From the NCBI GenBank assembly GCA_947561395.2, contig OX387190.1, positions 11,402,858-11,466,857 of the forward strand: a stretch of DNA of 64,000 bases, read 5' to 3'. Shown piece after piece: positions 38,690 to 49,619 of the stretch (positions within the stretch are counted from its first letter, which is position 1; each line of letters opens with the position of its first letter). The notes below the pieces were generated by a model that saw nothing but the letters and a program-made list of their open reading frames with translations, was not told the origin of the DNA and made no database searches. The translations under genes were made by a program, and so were the position numbers. The stretch is from Buxus sempervirens. Taxonomy: Eukaryota; Streptophyta; Magnoliopsida; Buxales; Buxaceae.

Positions 38690-39769
38690 TTTACCTCAAG
38701 AGGAAACGAATAATTCCGGATACTTCTTCCTCATCTCTTCTTCACCTTCCCAAGTGCATTCTTTTACGGTATGATTCTATCATAGCACTTTCACCAAGGG
38801 AACTACTTTGGTGCGAAGAATTTGCTCACGACGATCTAAGATATGAACTGGTCTCTCCTCGTATGTCAGATCCTCTCGAATCACTAAAGGCTCGGGATCT
38901 ATCACATGGCTAGGATCCGCTATGTACTGTCGTAACATGGATATATGGAATACATCATGTACTCCTGCCAAATGATCTGGCAAAGCTAGCTTATAAGCCA
39001 CCGGGTTAATCTCCTTCACAATCTCAAATGGGCCAATAAAACGTGGAGACAACTTCCCTTTCTTCCCAAATCTCAAAATACCTTTGGAAGGTGATATCTT
39101 CAAAAACACTCGGTTTCCCTCTTCAAATTTCAGATCATGTCGTCGGGTATCTGAATAACTTTTCTGACGACTCTACGCAGTCAACAATCGTTGTTTAATC
39201 AACTTCACCTTCTCCATGCTGTCTTGTATGATCTTGGGCCCAAAGTACTGCTTCTCACCTACCTCCACCCAACATACTGGAGATCTACAAATCCTGCCAT
39301 AAAGTGCCTCATAGGGTGCCATTTGTATACTAGCTTGATAGCTATTGTTGTAGGCAAATTCTGCTAAGTGTAAATACTTACTCCAGCTGCCACCTCAATC
39401 CATGACACAACACCTCAACATATCTTCCAAAGTCTGAATAGTTCTCTCTGACTGACCATCAATCTGTGGATGGAAACTAGTGCTAAAACTCAACTTAGTT
39501 CCCATGGCCTCCTGGAAACACTACCAAAAATGAGATGTGAATCGGGAATCCCTATCCGATACAATAGACACTGGAACCCCACGCAACCTGACTATCTCCC
39601 GTGTATATAGCTCAACCAATGATGCTAAATTCTGAGTGGTCTGATAAGGCAAAAAGTGAGCTGATTTGGTTAGTCTATCCACAATCACCCATACGCCGTT
39701 GTGGTTCTTAGCTGTAGGCGGCAGCCCATTCACAAAATCCATCGATATATGTTCCTATTTCCACTCGGG
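38690..39769 (-). pseudogene. Tekay integrase C-terminal half and chromodomain
   Basis: The minus strand from 39769 encodes the integrase core ([47 protein letters not shown] with catalytic aspartate). After a stop near 39521 follow the third catalytic region ([20 protein letters not shown]) and LAEFAYNNSYQ. The C-terminal part (GKLSPRFIGPFEIVKEINP, YKLALPDHLAGVHDVFHISM) leads to a chromodomain (RREQILRTKVVPLVKVLW, a stop, NHTVKECTWEGEEEM, KKYPELF). Several in-frame stops disable it. The chromodomain in this lineage is thought to guide integration to heterochromatin. Confidence 0.9.
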
Positions 39770-41573
39770 TGTGAGACATGGGAAAATCAATTCAACGACT
39801 TCTTGATCATCACGCGGGATCGGTCAAAAACAAAGAGTCACCACCATTCTGTTTAGGTGTGAATGGACACCAAAATATCAAATAAGCACAAAAAGGCAAA
39901 TTTAGGGTAAAAATAACCCTCTAAAAAACAACCAGAGATAGGTAAGGGGATTAGGTTATGAACAGGGGAAGGTGTTAGGAACCCCTATTTATCCACACAA
40001 GGTGGTTGCCAGGCATTGTTCATGTTAAAATAAAGGAAAAAGGGCTTGCTACAAAAATCATGAAAAATCACAAAAAAGACAAAAGTGTATGGTTTTTTTT
40101 CATACGAATAGCCTGATTGATCCAGAACTTTCAAATATGATCATACCATTCCTAGGGTTTCATGATTAAAATAAAATTGAGATGAAATTAGATAAAACCA
40201 ATCCAAAGTGAAAACTTCAAAAATCTGTCTTTAAGTTAAATTCTAGAAATCTAGAAAAATATGATTTTTATAAAATATTGCAGAATTGAACTTGAACAGT
40301 CCAGGACATAGATATAGCCCAAATTTCACCTTAAATTAAGAAATCAAAACCAAAAATACCCATGTTGATGAAGAACATCAAAAGGGGAGAACTTAGACCG
40401 TATGGTCTTCTCTCAAACATGAAAAACGTCTCAAAAACTATCTCATGAAACCATAGAAGTTACTTTCAGGCTTCTGAATCCAGATCTATCATATAGATCA
40501 TGATAGATCCAGGATCTTAGCCTAATATCACAAAAATCACGAAAACAGTGTTGTATGTGAAAAGATGTAAAAATCCAAATTTTAGGAAAAAATGGGGATC
40601 TCATGCTATAAAAATCATGGATTCATGTGATTCATTCAGATTCAAAATAAAATCATTAAAACATGAACAGGATATTCAAAGCAGCCACATCTCACAGATT
40701 AGAGCACATGGGGGTCTACCCTACGGATCCACCTGTTCTCTTTTCCCTTAGCTCTCTCTTCACGTTTTACGGCTAGAGAGGATTCTTGAGGTACTTAGAG
40801 ATAGGTTTGGGTATATAAACACAATCAAAGGCCTTATTCTAGAAAAAAAGGAGAAAAATAGATATGGGGTTCTATTCTAGGGATCCACCTGTTTCCCTTT
40901 CCCCTAGCTCTCTTTTCACGTTTTACGGCTAGAGAGTATTCTTGAGGTACTAAGAGGCAGGTTTGGGAATACAATTATAACAAGGCCTTATTCTACAGCA
41001 AGGGAGAAGATCCTATTATCTCTAGAATTGAAGACAGAAAATAAAAGGGAAAAGGGACTTACCTGGATTGAGTAAGCAGAGCAGCAGGGATTCCTCTCTT
41101 CACTTGGTGCTCCTTATACTTCAAATTTTCATGGCTTTTTGCTTAAGAATGTCACCTCCATTTATAAGCAAACCCAGGGGTATGGCTGGTCCAGAGGGAT
41201 ATACTATGATCCCCCCAGATTGGGTTAAAAATAAGGATAATGCCCATCCATGGCCAATAAAGATAATTCGAACGAATAAAAGAGATAATTCGCTCATCTA
41301 AAGAGATATTAGACTGAAGATAAGGCTCAGAAATCGAGCAAAGATCAAATTCGCACAAATCTCCTACGCCCGTAAATATATTGCGGGCAAGTGGTGTCCG
41401 CATTCTTATTATGGGTGCTGCGTACCCGTATACAAATTTAGGGCGCGGTCACCGTAGATATAATACGGGCAATGCTTAAATGATTGAATTTTATGCATTT
41501 TTGACCTGTTTTAAATCCCAATTAATATTTTCAATTATTTTCTCATTTTGTAGTGCAATTTGGGGTGTCTACA
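39770..41573 (-). repeat. Tat-B 3' LTR (1804 bp)
   Basis: It starts TGTGAGACATGGG and ends TTGGGGTGTCTACA. It has an internal duplication of about 150 bp around CACGTTTTACGGCTAGAG (copies near 40760 and 40918; Tat-A has one). A block of CCCGTA...TACGGG-type inverted repeats lies at about 41368-41472. The reversed polypurine tract ACTGCCCCCTCTTTGCTGG follows directly. Confidence 0.92.
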
Positions 41574-43741
41574 ACTGCCCCCTCTTTGCTGGTAATTGGA
41601 ACCAATTACAAGCAGCGAGCAAAAAGACCCACCAATTGCACTTTTTGAGATCTTTGTCTAACTAATTGCATTTTGCAAGGATTAAATGGATGATTTTGGA
41701 AAAATAATTTGTGTAGAAGATTTGCTGAAAAGTCCCTAACCTTAAGGGGCAAATCCTCCTCTCTAGTCTCACTGAGCATTCGTGGCTTTGAAGTGAGATT
41801 TGAGACAAATTTGAAAACAAAAGTGGGTAAGGTGGCAATCCTTGCAACTTACAACTAATATAAACATTAATTTCCTAAATAGTGTGGAGAAAATGATGAA
41901 AAATTGCAATTTTCTGCTTTGCTCGTATTTATATTGTGAGCAAGTCATGCCCATAATTTGAATGCGGGCGCAATTGACCGCATTACCTTTGCGGGAGCCT
42001 GTTGCCCGTATTGCTTTTATTGATTTTGGGGTCCTTCTTAACTGCGGCCGCGAACTCCTTCTTCATTTCTGCTCACACGTCAGCCCTAATTCCTCTGCGT
42101 CTGCATCTTCTCTTACGGTCTTCGATCTTCACTCTTCGACGACTCACGATTTCGCTGGCGTCTTCTTCCCTTTCAGCGACTCTTCTTCTCCGGCGACGGT
42201 AGCTATATTGGCCGCTGCTGTGCCAACTTGCTTCCCTGATCATTGGGCGATTGATCCAATTTCTTCGGTGACTTTCATCTCCCACTGCCGAGACTGGTGC
42301 ACCTTCCCATCTCTTGGGATTTTGTTCAAAGCTTCCGCAAACATCAGATACCATCCGTGAGTGTGCTCAAAGCTTCAATTTTTACTTTGCCCATTCCTCA
42401 TTTCAACTATAACAGGTAAGTGGTCGATCATACTTTGGATTTTTCTTATGAACAATAAATCCCTGATTGAGTGAAATCTTTGCTCTTGATTGAACCGAAT
42501 GCTTACTTTGTCTGCATTGGACTGATTTGATTCGCAATTTCTATTCTCTTGAATTCTGGAATGATTAAAACTCCTAAACATTGGTTTGTTCACAATTGTG
42601 ACTTGCTGGTTTTTCTTATATCCGAAATGATGCTTGCATTTTTCTGATTCTTGAATGAAAGATGATTATCTCAATCTGCAGATTTTCTGTTTTCATGTTC
42701 ACTATTACCAAGCGTGCCTATCTGTTTCCAAATTTCTGATAAATCCCTGCTTGACCTCTTAGACTAATTCTCTGCATTTTCCTGCTCTTGAATGAATATA
42801 TCAAATTGCAAACTCTTGACTAATTTGAACCCCCCAAATGTTGGTTTATCCCATGGTTCAATACTGATTTGATTTTTATGCCACTGTTACATCCAAAAAT
42901 TGTCACATGGATGCTTTGAATGCTACATGATCTCTATGTTTAACCCTTGATTTTCCGTTCTTAGGCTAGTAGATTATAGCTTCGGTTTTTGAATGAGCAA
43001 ATTCCCCAAATTTCTGAGTTTGCTCACACTCTTGGTTTTTTAACTCCTTGTCTAGAAACATGAAGGATGAACTCTTGATAGCTTGTGACTGTGCCTTGGT
43101 TCATGTCCATTCTGCCTTCTGAATGTTCTTGAGGGTTATGGGAAATTTTCCTTCTTGAATGCCCTTTATTGAATGACCGTGTGCCTTTGTAACTTATTTT
43201 GCTTGTGCTATCTCCACACTGGCTTTAGACTTGTGATACTGCCATGCCTGTTCGGATTTGGATTTTACTTTCTTGAGTCAAACACTTATTTGACTTGGCA
43301 TGAATCAATTATCAACTCAATCAATGTTAAAATATCTTGGTATGAAACAGATAATCTTCGTGCCAGTTTAAGCATACTTTGACTGTCCTGAAACCAAGTA
43401 AAAATACATGATTAGACATCTTAGAGACAATAAATTCCAATCTCAGAATCTAAATTTTAACAAGCACTTTTCTTCTTTCTCTCGTTTTTCTTTTTGTTGT
43501 AAAAGAATAACACATAAGAAAAACAACAACAAAGAAGTAGTAAAGTCTCCCAAAACAAAATTTTGGAGCACAGAAGGAAATCCTCTTTGGTAGAATCCCG
43601 ATTTGGTTGTTCTTCTGATGCATTTTCCTTTTTGCTCTTTACTTTCCAATCCTGTAAACAATTAAACTTGATTAAATGAAGAACAAATATAAAATTTTAC
43701 AGGAAGAAATAACAAATCATCTCCCTATTTTGAACTCGTAG
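41574..43741 (+). other. Tat-B region between 3' LTR and antisense ORF
   Basis: The first bases are the polypurine tract in reverse. At 41945-42020 more CCGCAT/GCGGG inverted words occur. The rest is T-rich on the plus strand; it could be the promoter and leader of the antisense ORF. The frame 41962-42360 shows no known domain. Confidence 0.45.
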
Positions 43742-44830
43742 ATGGCCCGCATTCGATCAGCTTCTAGGGATCCTGTGGATGAGCCCTCTTCTTCGAGGGT
43801 TCGGAGGGATCATGTTGATGTGGCCTTATCTTCGAGAGCCGAGAGGGATTCTGATTCGGACATCCCTGATCTTCCTTCTGGGGATTCGCGTGAGGCGACC
43901 CCAGTGGTATACTTTAACCTTTATGAAATTTCACTTCCTTCTTAAAATCCTTCATCCTGATTATTTCTTCCTTCCAATTATTTCCTTAGCCGGCAGTTGA
44001 GGCACCAGATAGAGATAGAGGCCATAGAGGGCGCCAAGGCGGAGGCAGGGATGGAGGCCATGATGAGGGCCGTAGAGAAGGCCGCAGAGGAGGCCGTGGT
44101 AGAGATGAGGCTCGGACCAGGGTTGAGGTCCCTGAGGCAGTTGCATCACAGATTAGGGATACCGACCTGCTACATGGCTTAAGGACTCATCCCTCAGCTT
44201 GTATCAGGGCGGATATCCCTTGTCTCATTATCGAGGGAGCTGGGCTAGCTTCATCAGATTTATCAGAGACTGCAGTTCAGCCTTTCGTCGGGAGTTGGGC
44301 TTGTTTGGTTTTGGCATCTTCATCACCATTCCGGATGTGCGCTCGGATCGAGCCCTTATTGCAGCCATGCTCGAGAGGTTCTTCCCAGAGACTTTGAGCT
44401 TCCATTTTCCAGATATTGAGATTGGGATCCGGCAGTCTGACTTTAAGCTTATCACCGAGATTAGGATGACTGGTGATATTATTCCCGAGATGGTGATGCC
44501 AGATGCTGAGGAGATTGCTTCCTATCTTGGATATATAGTGTTGCCTCCGGAGGCATGGGATAAAGCGAGAGCTAGATTGTCTCTGACTTGGTTGAGAGAG
44601 ACTTTCTGGAGGAGGCAGCTTGGCCAGCTCGCCACTAGTGATTCAGTTTTTCCGTTTGCCTTCCGCTTCATCTTCTTGTACATGATGGGCTTCTGCTTCT
44701 TCCTAGAGGACACGACTTCTGTCAGTCCTCATTTTTTGAGTTTATTGGGAGATTTGTAGCGAGCGAGGAGGTATGCCTGGGGCCCGCTCATTTTTGGCAC
44801 CATTCTGGCTGGTCTGCTCCGGTCAGTTAG
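43742..44830 (+). pseudogene. Antisense ORF of Tat-B, plant-mobile-domain-like
   Basis: On the strand opposite to gag-pol. Exon 1 (43742-43906, MARIRSASRDPVDEPSSS) can be joined across an 83 bp intron (GTATAC...TTCCTTAG) to an Arg/Gly-rich exon from 43990. A shifted frame (44199-44759) then encodes a segment like the plant mobile domain/aminotransferase-like family: RRELGLFGFGIFITIPDVRS, ALIAAMLERFFPETLSFHFP, IEIGIRQSDFKLITEIRMTG. After a stop at 44757-44759 the same frame continues with RRYAWGPLIFGTILAGLL, the usual end of this domain. Antisense ORFs of this kind are known next to the 3' LTR in some plant Ty3-gypsy elements; function unclear. The frameshift and the stop suggest it is broken here, though part of the break could be an intron I did not place. 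Confidence 0.7.
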
Positions 44831-45962
44831 CAGCCTCTCTACCTCTCGAGCACCTGGATCATATCATGGAATAATGCTGTCATGGCCCGCTGGTAGGTTG
44901 CCCCGGCGTTCTTAAGCCCAAATGGCATGACAGTGTAGTGGAAGGTACCCCAAGGTGTAATGAAGGCTGTTTTCTCTTGATCTTCTTAGCCATCTTAATC
45001 TGATTGTACCCAGAGAAGCCATCCATGAATGAGAACAGGCTATGTACAGCAGTGTTGTCAACCAAGATGTCGATGTGTGGAAGTGGAAAATCGTCCTTTG
45101 GGCTTGCCTTATTCAAGTCTCTGTAGTCTACACACATTCTGACCTTTCCATCCTTCTTTGGTACTTGCACTATATTTGCAAGCCATTCAGGGTATGTGGA
45201 GACCGCCAAGAATCCTGCTTGGAATTGTTTAACCACTTCATCTTTGACCTACAATGTCCACTCAGGTTTCAGCCTTCTCAATTTCTGTTTAACTGGCTTA
45301 ACATCTGGTAGAATTGGTAGCATGTGCACAACCATATCAGTGTCTAACCCTGGCATATCCCGATATGAACATGCAAATACATCTTTATAATCAACCAAGA
45401 ACTGTGTCATCTCATCACGTTGCACCTCAGATAGGCATGCCCCAATCTTCACTAATTTTGGGTCATCTTTAGTCCCTAGGTTTATTGATATGGTCTCTTC
45501 AATATTGGGTTGGACCCTCTTTTCATGATACTCTAATTGATATGTGATTTCTTTTGGAGGGTCATCTTTTTCGTCCTCGGTCTCTTCCTCGACCCCCATT
45601 AGGTCAAAGTCGAGCTCGAGGTCGAAGTCATACTCAACCTGATCCAATTCCGTTTGGTTATAAGGTTCATAAGTGGTTTGGACCTTTTTGAAAAATTTAA
45701 TTTTTCTAGAAAAAATGGGAAAATCTTTTTGTGTTTTTTGAGAGCCTTCTAAAAAATCTTTTCCTGAAGACAAAGGCTCATTAAAACCTTTAGGAAAAGG
45801 GCATTCCACTAATGGAGTTTTTTTTTTGGAAGCCATGTTTGTTTGCCAAACAAACACGGCTTCAAAAGTAAGGGGAGTTTCCTCCCAATTGTTCAAGATA
45901 AAAAAATCTGGGGCAGGGGTACAAGCCTGCTCCCCAAACTCAGGGTCCGCATCCGAAATCAC
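44831..45962 (-). pseudogene. Tat-B reverse transcriptase N-terminal part, truncated before YVDD
   Basis: From 45962 downward the frame encodes the linker and start of pol (KIGACLSEVQRDEMTQFL, YKDVFACSYRDMPGLD, VKQKLRRLKPEW). After a TAG near 45250 it continues with the reverse transcriptase (FLAVSTYPEWLANIVQVPKK, GKVRMCVDYRDLNKASPKDD, FPLPHIDILVDN, FSFMDGFSGYNQIKMA). A frameshift near 44990 leads into TPWGTFHYTVMPFGLKNAG and ATYQRAMTALFHDMIQVLER. The sequence then stops abruptly near 44831-44845, before the catalytic YVDD, and adjoins the antisense ORF. RNase H and integrase are missing. Confidence 0.9.
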
Positions 45963-46270
45963 CAGTACTGGGTGAGTTGCATCGCCTGCTTCTGCGGTAG
46001 GGCTTGTCCCAGATGGAACTTCTACTGCAACCCAGTCAATGAAGGGTAGCTAATCTGCTCCTTCTTCTTTGTTGCCTTCAGTCATGGCAAAGAAGGCTCC
46101 AAAATCCTCGGAAAAATCCTGCTCCTGTTTTGCCCGCGGCTCAGGCTCACCCAATGCTTATGAAGGTGAAGGTTGAACATATGGTTGCAAGGTTGAGGAC
46201 TTGGGTTTCTGGAATGGGTTGATGTTATAGCATGGGGGTTTGGACTGATCTTGAGGAGGAGATAGTTGAA

Positions 46271-46498
46271 TCATATGAAAAGCTTAGGGAAAGTTTCCCT
46301 GATATGAGGGAATTTCATGCCTTCCATCTCCTTCTGTCTTTTCCAATTTCTTGGCTTGGATCCCAATCCTGCTCTAGGGACTAGCTTCTTAACCTTTACC
46401 GGTTCTATCCTTCCTTGCAGGTTAATCCCTAAACCTTTTCCCGGGTGGAAATTGTACTTTCCTAGCACTTTCTTGACCATCCTCTCAGCACAAGTCAT
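46271..46498 (-). CDS. Tat-B G-patch-like segment
   Basis: A 75-residue frame starting MTCAERMVKKVLGKYNFHPG, then KGLGINLQGRIEPVKV. The G-rich pattern (GKYNFHPGKGLGINLQG) is that of the G-patch, a short motif that contacts RNA helicases or RNA. It lies directly after the protease in transcription order, as in other plant elements of this type. Probably part of the polyprotein rather than a separate gene. Confidence 0.65.
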   Translation of the reverse strand: MTCAERMVKKVLGKYNFHPGKGLGINLQGRIEPVKVKKLVPRAGLGSKPRNWKRQKEMEGMKFPHIRETFPKLFI

Positions 46499-46513
46499 TT
46501 TCTCTTCTTTTTC

Positions 46514-47221
46514 CTAATACCCCCCAGGTATAAAATTGACAGTTTCAAACTGGAAAGAGTGAAATGTCATCTTGTCAGCAGTCATCTGCATGTATATGTA
46601 GGGTACATCAGGGGACCATATGGGAGGAACCAGATTTTCAGCTAGGACCGTAATCACCTTTTGCCCTCTAATATATTTAACTCTTTTGTGGAGGGTAGAT
46701 GGTATAGCCTTAGCCGTATGAATCCACGGCCTTCCTTGGAGTAGGTTGAAGGCTGCAAGTATATCCATCACTTCAAATGTGATGTTAAAAATATACGGTC
46801 CAATAGTGACCGGCAGTTCAACCTCCCCTAGGGAGTGTGTTTTAGAGCTATCAAAGGCTCTTATGATTCTCCCATTTTGTTTGATTTTATTTTGCTCCAG
46901 ACCGAGCTTAACAAATGTAATTAACGGGCAGACATTCAGAGCCGACCCATTATCAATTAAAACCCGGGCTATCATGCAACCCTTACTGAGCACAGCTATG
47001 TGCAAAGGATCAACATGATGGTACCCTGCTGGGCTGATCTCGGTTTCAGAAAAGGTTATGACATTATGGGATAAAATCTCCCCAACCATCTTGCCTAGTT
47101 GGTTTCGTTCAATATTCTTAGGCACATGTGCCCCCTGAAGTACCCTTAACAGAGAGTCCTTATGTTTTTCAGAATTCAATAATAATCTCAGATTTGAGAT
47201 CTGGGCAGGGACTTTGTTCAA
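46514..47221 (-). CDS. Tat-B aspartic protease region
   Basis: An open frame of 235 residues without stops. The active site reads VLIDNGSALNVCP (aspartate at about residue 90), the Tat variant of the retroviral-type D-T/S-G motif. The flap and C-terminal parts follow (LGEVELPVTIGPYIFNITFE, AAFNLLQGRPWIHTAKAIPS, TLHKRVKYI). The protein would cleave the Gag-Pol precursor. It ends in TFHSFQFETVNFIPGGY just before the G-patch segment. This is the best-preserved coding part of Tat-B. Confidence 0.88.
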   Translation of the reverse strand: MNKVPAQISNLRLLLNSEKHKDSLLRVLQGAHVPKNIERNQLGKMVGEILSHNVITFSETEISPAGYHHVDPLHIAVLSKGCMIARVLIDNGSALNVCPLITFVKLGLEQNKIKQNGRIIRAFDSSKTHSLGEVELPVTIGPYIFNITFEVMDILAAFNLLQGRPWIHTAKAIPSTLHKRVKYIRGQKVITVLAENLVPPIWSPDVPYIYMQMTADKMTFHSFQFETVNFIPGGY

Positions 47222-47388
47222 TTGCTCGACAACATTGGACTCACTCTTTTTTATGATTTTAATGAGGTCAGCAGCCTCACTGTCAATTACCTGGGGGCAT
47301 CTTCCCCTACCTTTGCCTTTTCCTCATTTTTCTCCTCTTCCTTTTCCTTCTCTGTCTCCTTTTGTTTTTCTCCCACACCTACACATTT

Positions 47389-49419
47389 TCATGACCTCAT
47401 CATGAGGTTCACTTCTTTCTTGCTTTTTGCCTCAACTGCAGGGGATGTGGTGGTGAAGGCTTCGCTGTAGTTCCATGGTACAGCCGATTCAGAGTAAGAA
47501 GGCTTAGGGACATTTATCACTAATGGGGGAAGTTTGGACTTGGATGATGAAGTCTGAGTAAGAGGAACATCAACAACCAATGGTGGAAGTTGTTTTGATT
47601 GAGGGGTTACAGAAGTAACAGAAGCATTGAGATGGTCACAGTTTATGATCAATGGCGGTTTGGACTGAATGGGTGAAGCAAAGGTGGATGGATGGCAATT
47701 GATTACCAGAGGTGGTTTTGCAATATTCAATTGGGCCATGAGAGATGAGGGCCGGTCTAAAGAGGAACTAATGTTCTCAGCAGCACGATCATTCCCTTTT
47801 GAAATCATGTTTACTTCTTTGTCCTTATTTCCTCTGTCAAAATACAGTTTGACCGTTGTCCCTATAGGAGCAATTAACTGGGTTGAGTCAAAGGTTATTT
47901 CATCAGAGGAAATGACCCCTATGACATTAGACGGGCCTGCCCCATGATGCTGAGGCAAAGGGTTTTGCCCAATGTCCGTTCTGGGAGGATTGAGAGCCCA
48001 TGTATTGAAAGATAGGGTATTCTGGTCAAGCATGTCCTGAATGGCGTGTTTCAAAGGCCAACACTTGTCAGTAGGGTGCCCAGGTGCACCCATGTGGAAA
48101 TCACAAGTGGTGGAGGGGTCAAAATTTCTCCCCTTGGATGCATTCGGATTTGGCTCTCTTAAGGTGATGTACCCTGCTTGCAATAAAGTGGGTAGCAACT
48201 GAGACGGAGACATTGGAATAGGGGTGAAAACCCTATTTCTCCTTGCTGCGAAATAGGCATCCCTTTCCTCCTTAGTAAAAACCCTCTTTTTGGTCTGAGG
48301 GTGCTGCTGGAACATTAACCCTCATGGGGGCCTGGGTAGATGGAGCAGATGAAGTAGGAAAATGAGCGGGTATATTAATTTTTATGGGCTTGTTAGGGCT
48401 TGATGGTGGCTGCACCATGTTCACCTCCCCCTCTTTCATGTTCCCATTCTTTTTCAACCCACTTCCTTTCTTCAGATTGGGGTCCTGTTGACTGACCATA
48501 GCAGAATGGTCAATTATTTTGCTTGACCTAATCCCGTCCTCGATTCTGTCAGCCACTTGTACCAAGGTAGCAAAAATAGTGGTGGTCTGACCCACCCGGT
48601 GGCTGTAGAATGGTTGACCCAATGTACTGATGAAAGTGGAAATCATCTCTTGCTCTAGCATAGGTGGCCTGACTTGAGAGGCAGTCTCCCTCCATCTCTT
48701 GGCATACTGTCTTACAGATTCATCCCTTCCTTTGCTCATCCTCATTACATCGTACCTATCTGGCACGATTTCTGAATTGAATCTGTATTGAGCTAGGAAG
48801 GCATCTGCTAGGCCTTCCATCTTTGGATCTTTCCATGGTCTAAAGTGGCAAACCATCTCAATGCAGTTCTGGTCAAGCTCCTTTGGAAGAGCTGAATCAG
48901 AACACCCTCATCTCGACCGAACTGGCATAAGACACCGCAGTACAACTTCAGATGGCTCATGGGGCAGCTCGTGCCATCATACTTGTCCAGGTCTAGGCAC
49001 TTGAACTTGGCTGGCAGGTTAACAATAGGGTATAGGCACAAGTCTTCAAAGTTGGTGCCCCCAAAGTTGTTCACCCTTTTTACCTCCCTCAGTTCATCTT
49101 GAATCATTTCCAGTCTGTGCATGAATTTCTTTTCCATTTCTTCCCTCATCCTTTCTTTTTCCTTTTCTTTGTCCGATTCAACTGTCTCATCCCTGATCAG
49201 TATAGGTTCAGGGGTGGGTTCATAAATGGGTTCAGGAATAGGTTGAACCGGAGGTGGAATATTGATTTGGGGTGGAGGTGTTGGGTTGGAAGTGAATGCT
49301 TGGTTCTGGGCTTGCACTTGTTGGGCCTGCACCGACAGTATGTTCTCTAGCATTCGGGCTAGTCCATCCACTTGCTCCTGGAGCAGGGCAACATCAGCTT
49401 CATTCTCAGTGGGATTCAT
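47389..49419 (-). pseudogene. Tat-B gag
   Basis: The start is the ATG at 49419 (MNPTENEADVALLQEQVDGL), matching the Tat-A gag start. In order: coiled-coil N-terminus, proline-rich linker (PPPQINIPPPVQPIPEP), charged helix (EKEKERMREEMEKKFMHRLE), capsid-like domain (LPAKFKCLDLDKYDGTSC, QLFQRSLTRTALRWFATLDH, then FLAQYRFNSEIVPDRYDVMR, YAKRWRETASQVRPPMLEQE, ISTLGQPFYSHRVGQTTT). A CHHC knuckle-like motif (CDFHMGAPGHPTDKC) and a long low-complexity tail with repeated PPLVIN motifs follow. Frame changes occur near 48808-48856 and 48272-48315. Gag forms the particle that packages element RNA. Confidence 0.88.
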
Positions 49420-49619
49420 GGTGTGAGCTTTTGATCTGGTTACAGGAGCTATGGTTGCAAGTGTATTGGTACATGAAAAAAAAAAAAAAATCAGTGCCAA
49501 TTTAATCTCATTCACATATCTATGAATGCCTATGTGCAAGCTAGGTGAACACGAGTTTGGATTTTTTTCTTTATTTGTTTCCTTTTTTGTTTTTGTTTTT
49601 TTTGTTTTTTTATTAGAAT

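Larger units (their letters stand above)
36441..39769 (-). mobile_element. Tekay-type chromovirus (Ty3-gypsy), minus strand, interrupted
   Basis: The element is inserted in Tat-A. Its 3' LTR (36441-38657) is followed by a reversed polypurine tract and minus-strand integrase plus chromodomain. At 39770 it is cut by Tat-B, so the rest of pol, gag and the 5' LTR are outside the window. The chromodomain and the AATTTCGAGGACGAAATTT motif before the LTR are hallmarks of the Tekay/Del lineage. Confidence 0.9.
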
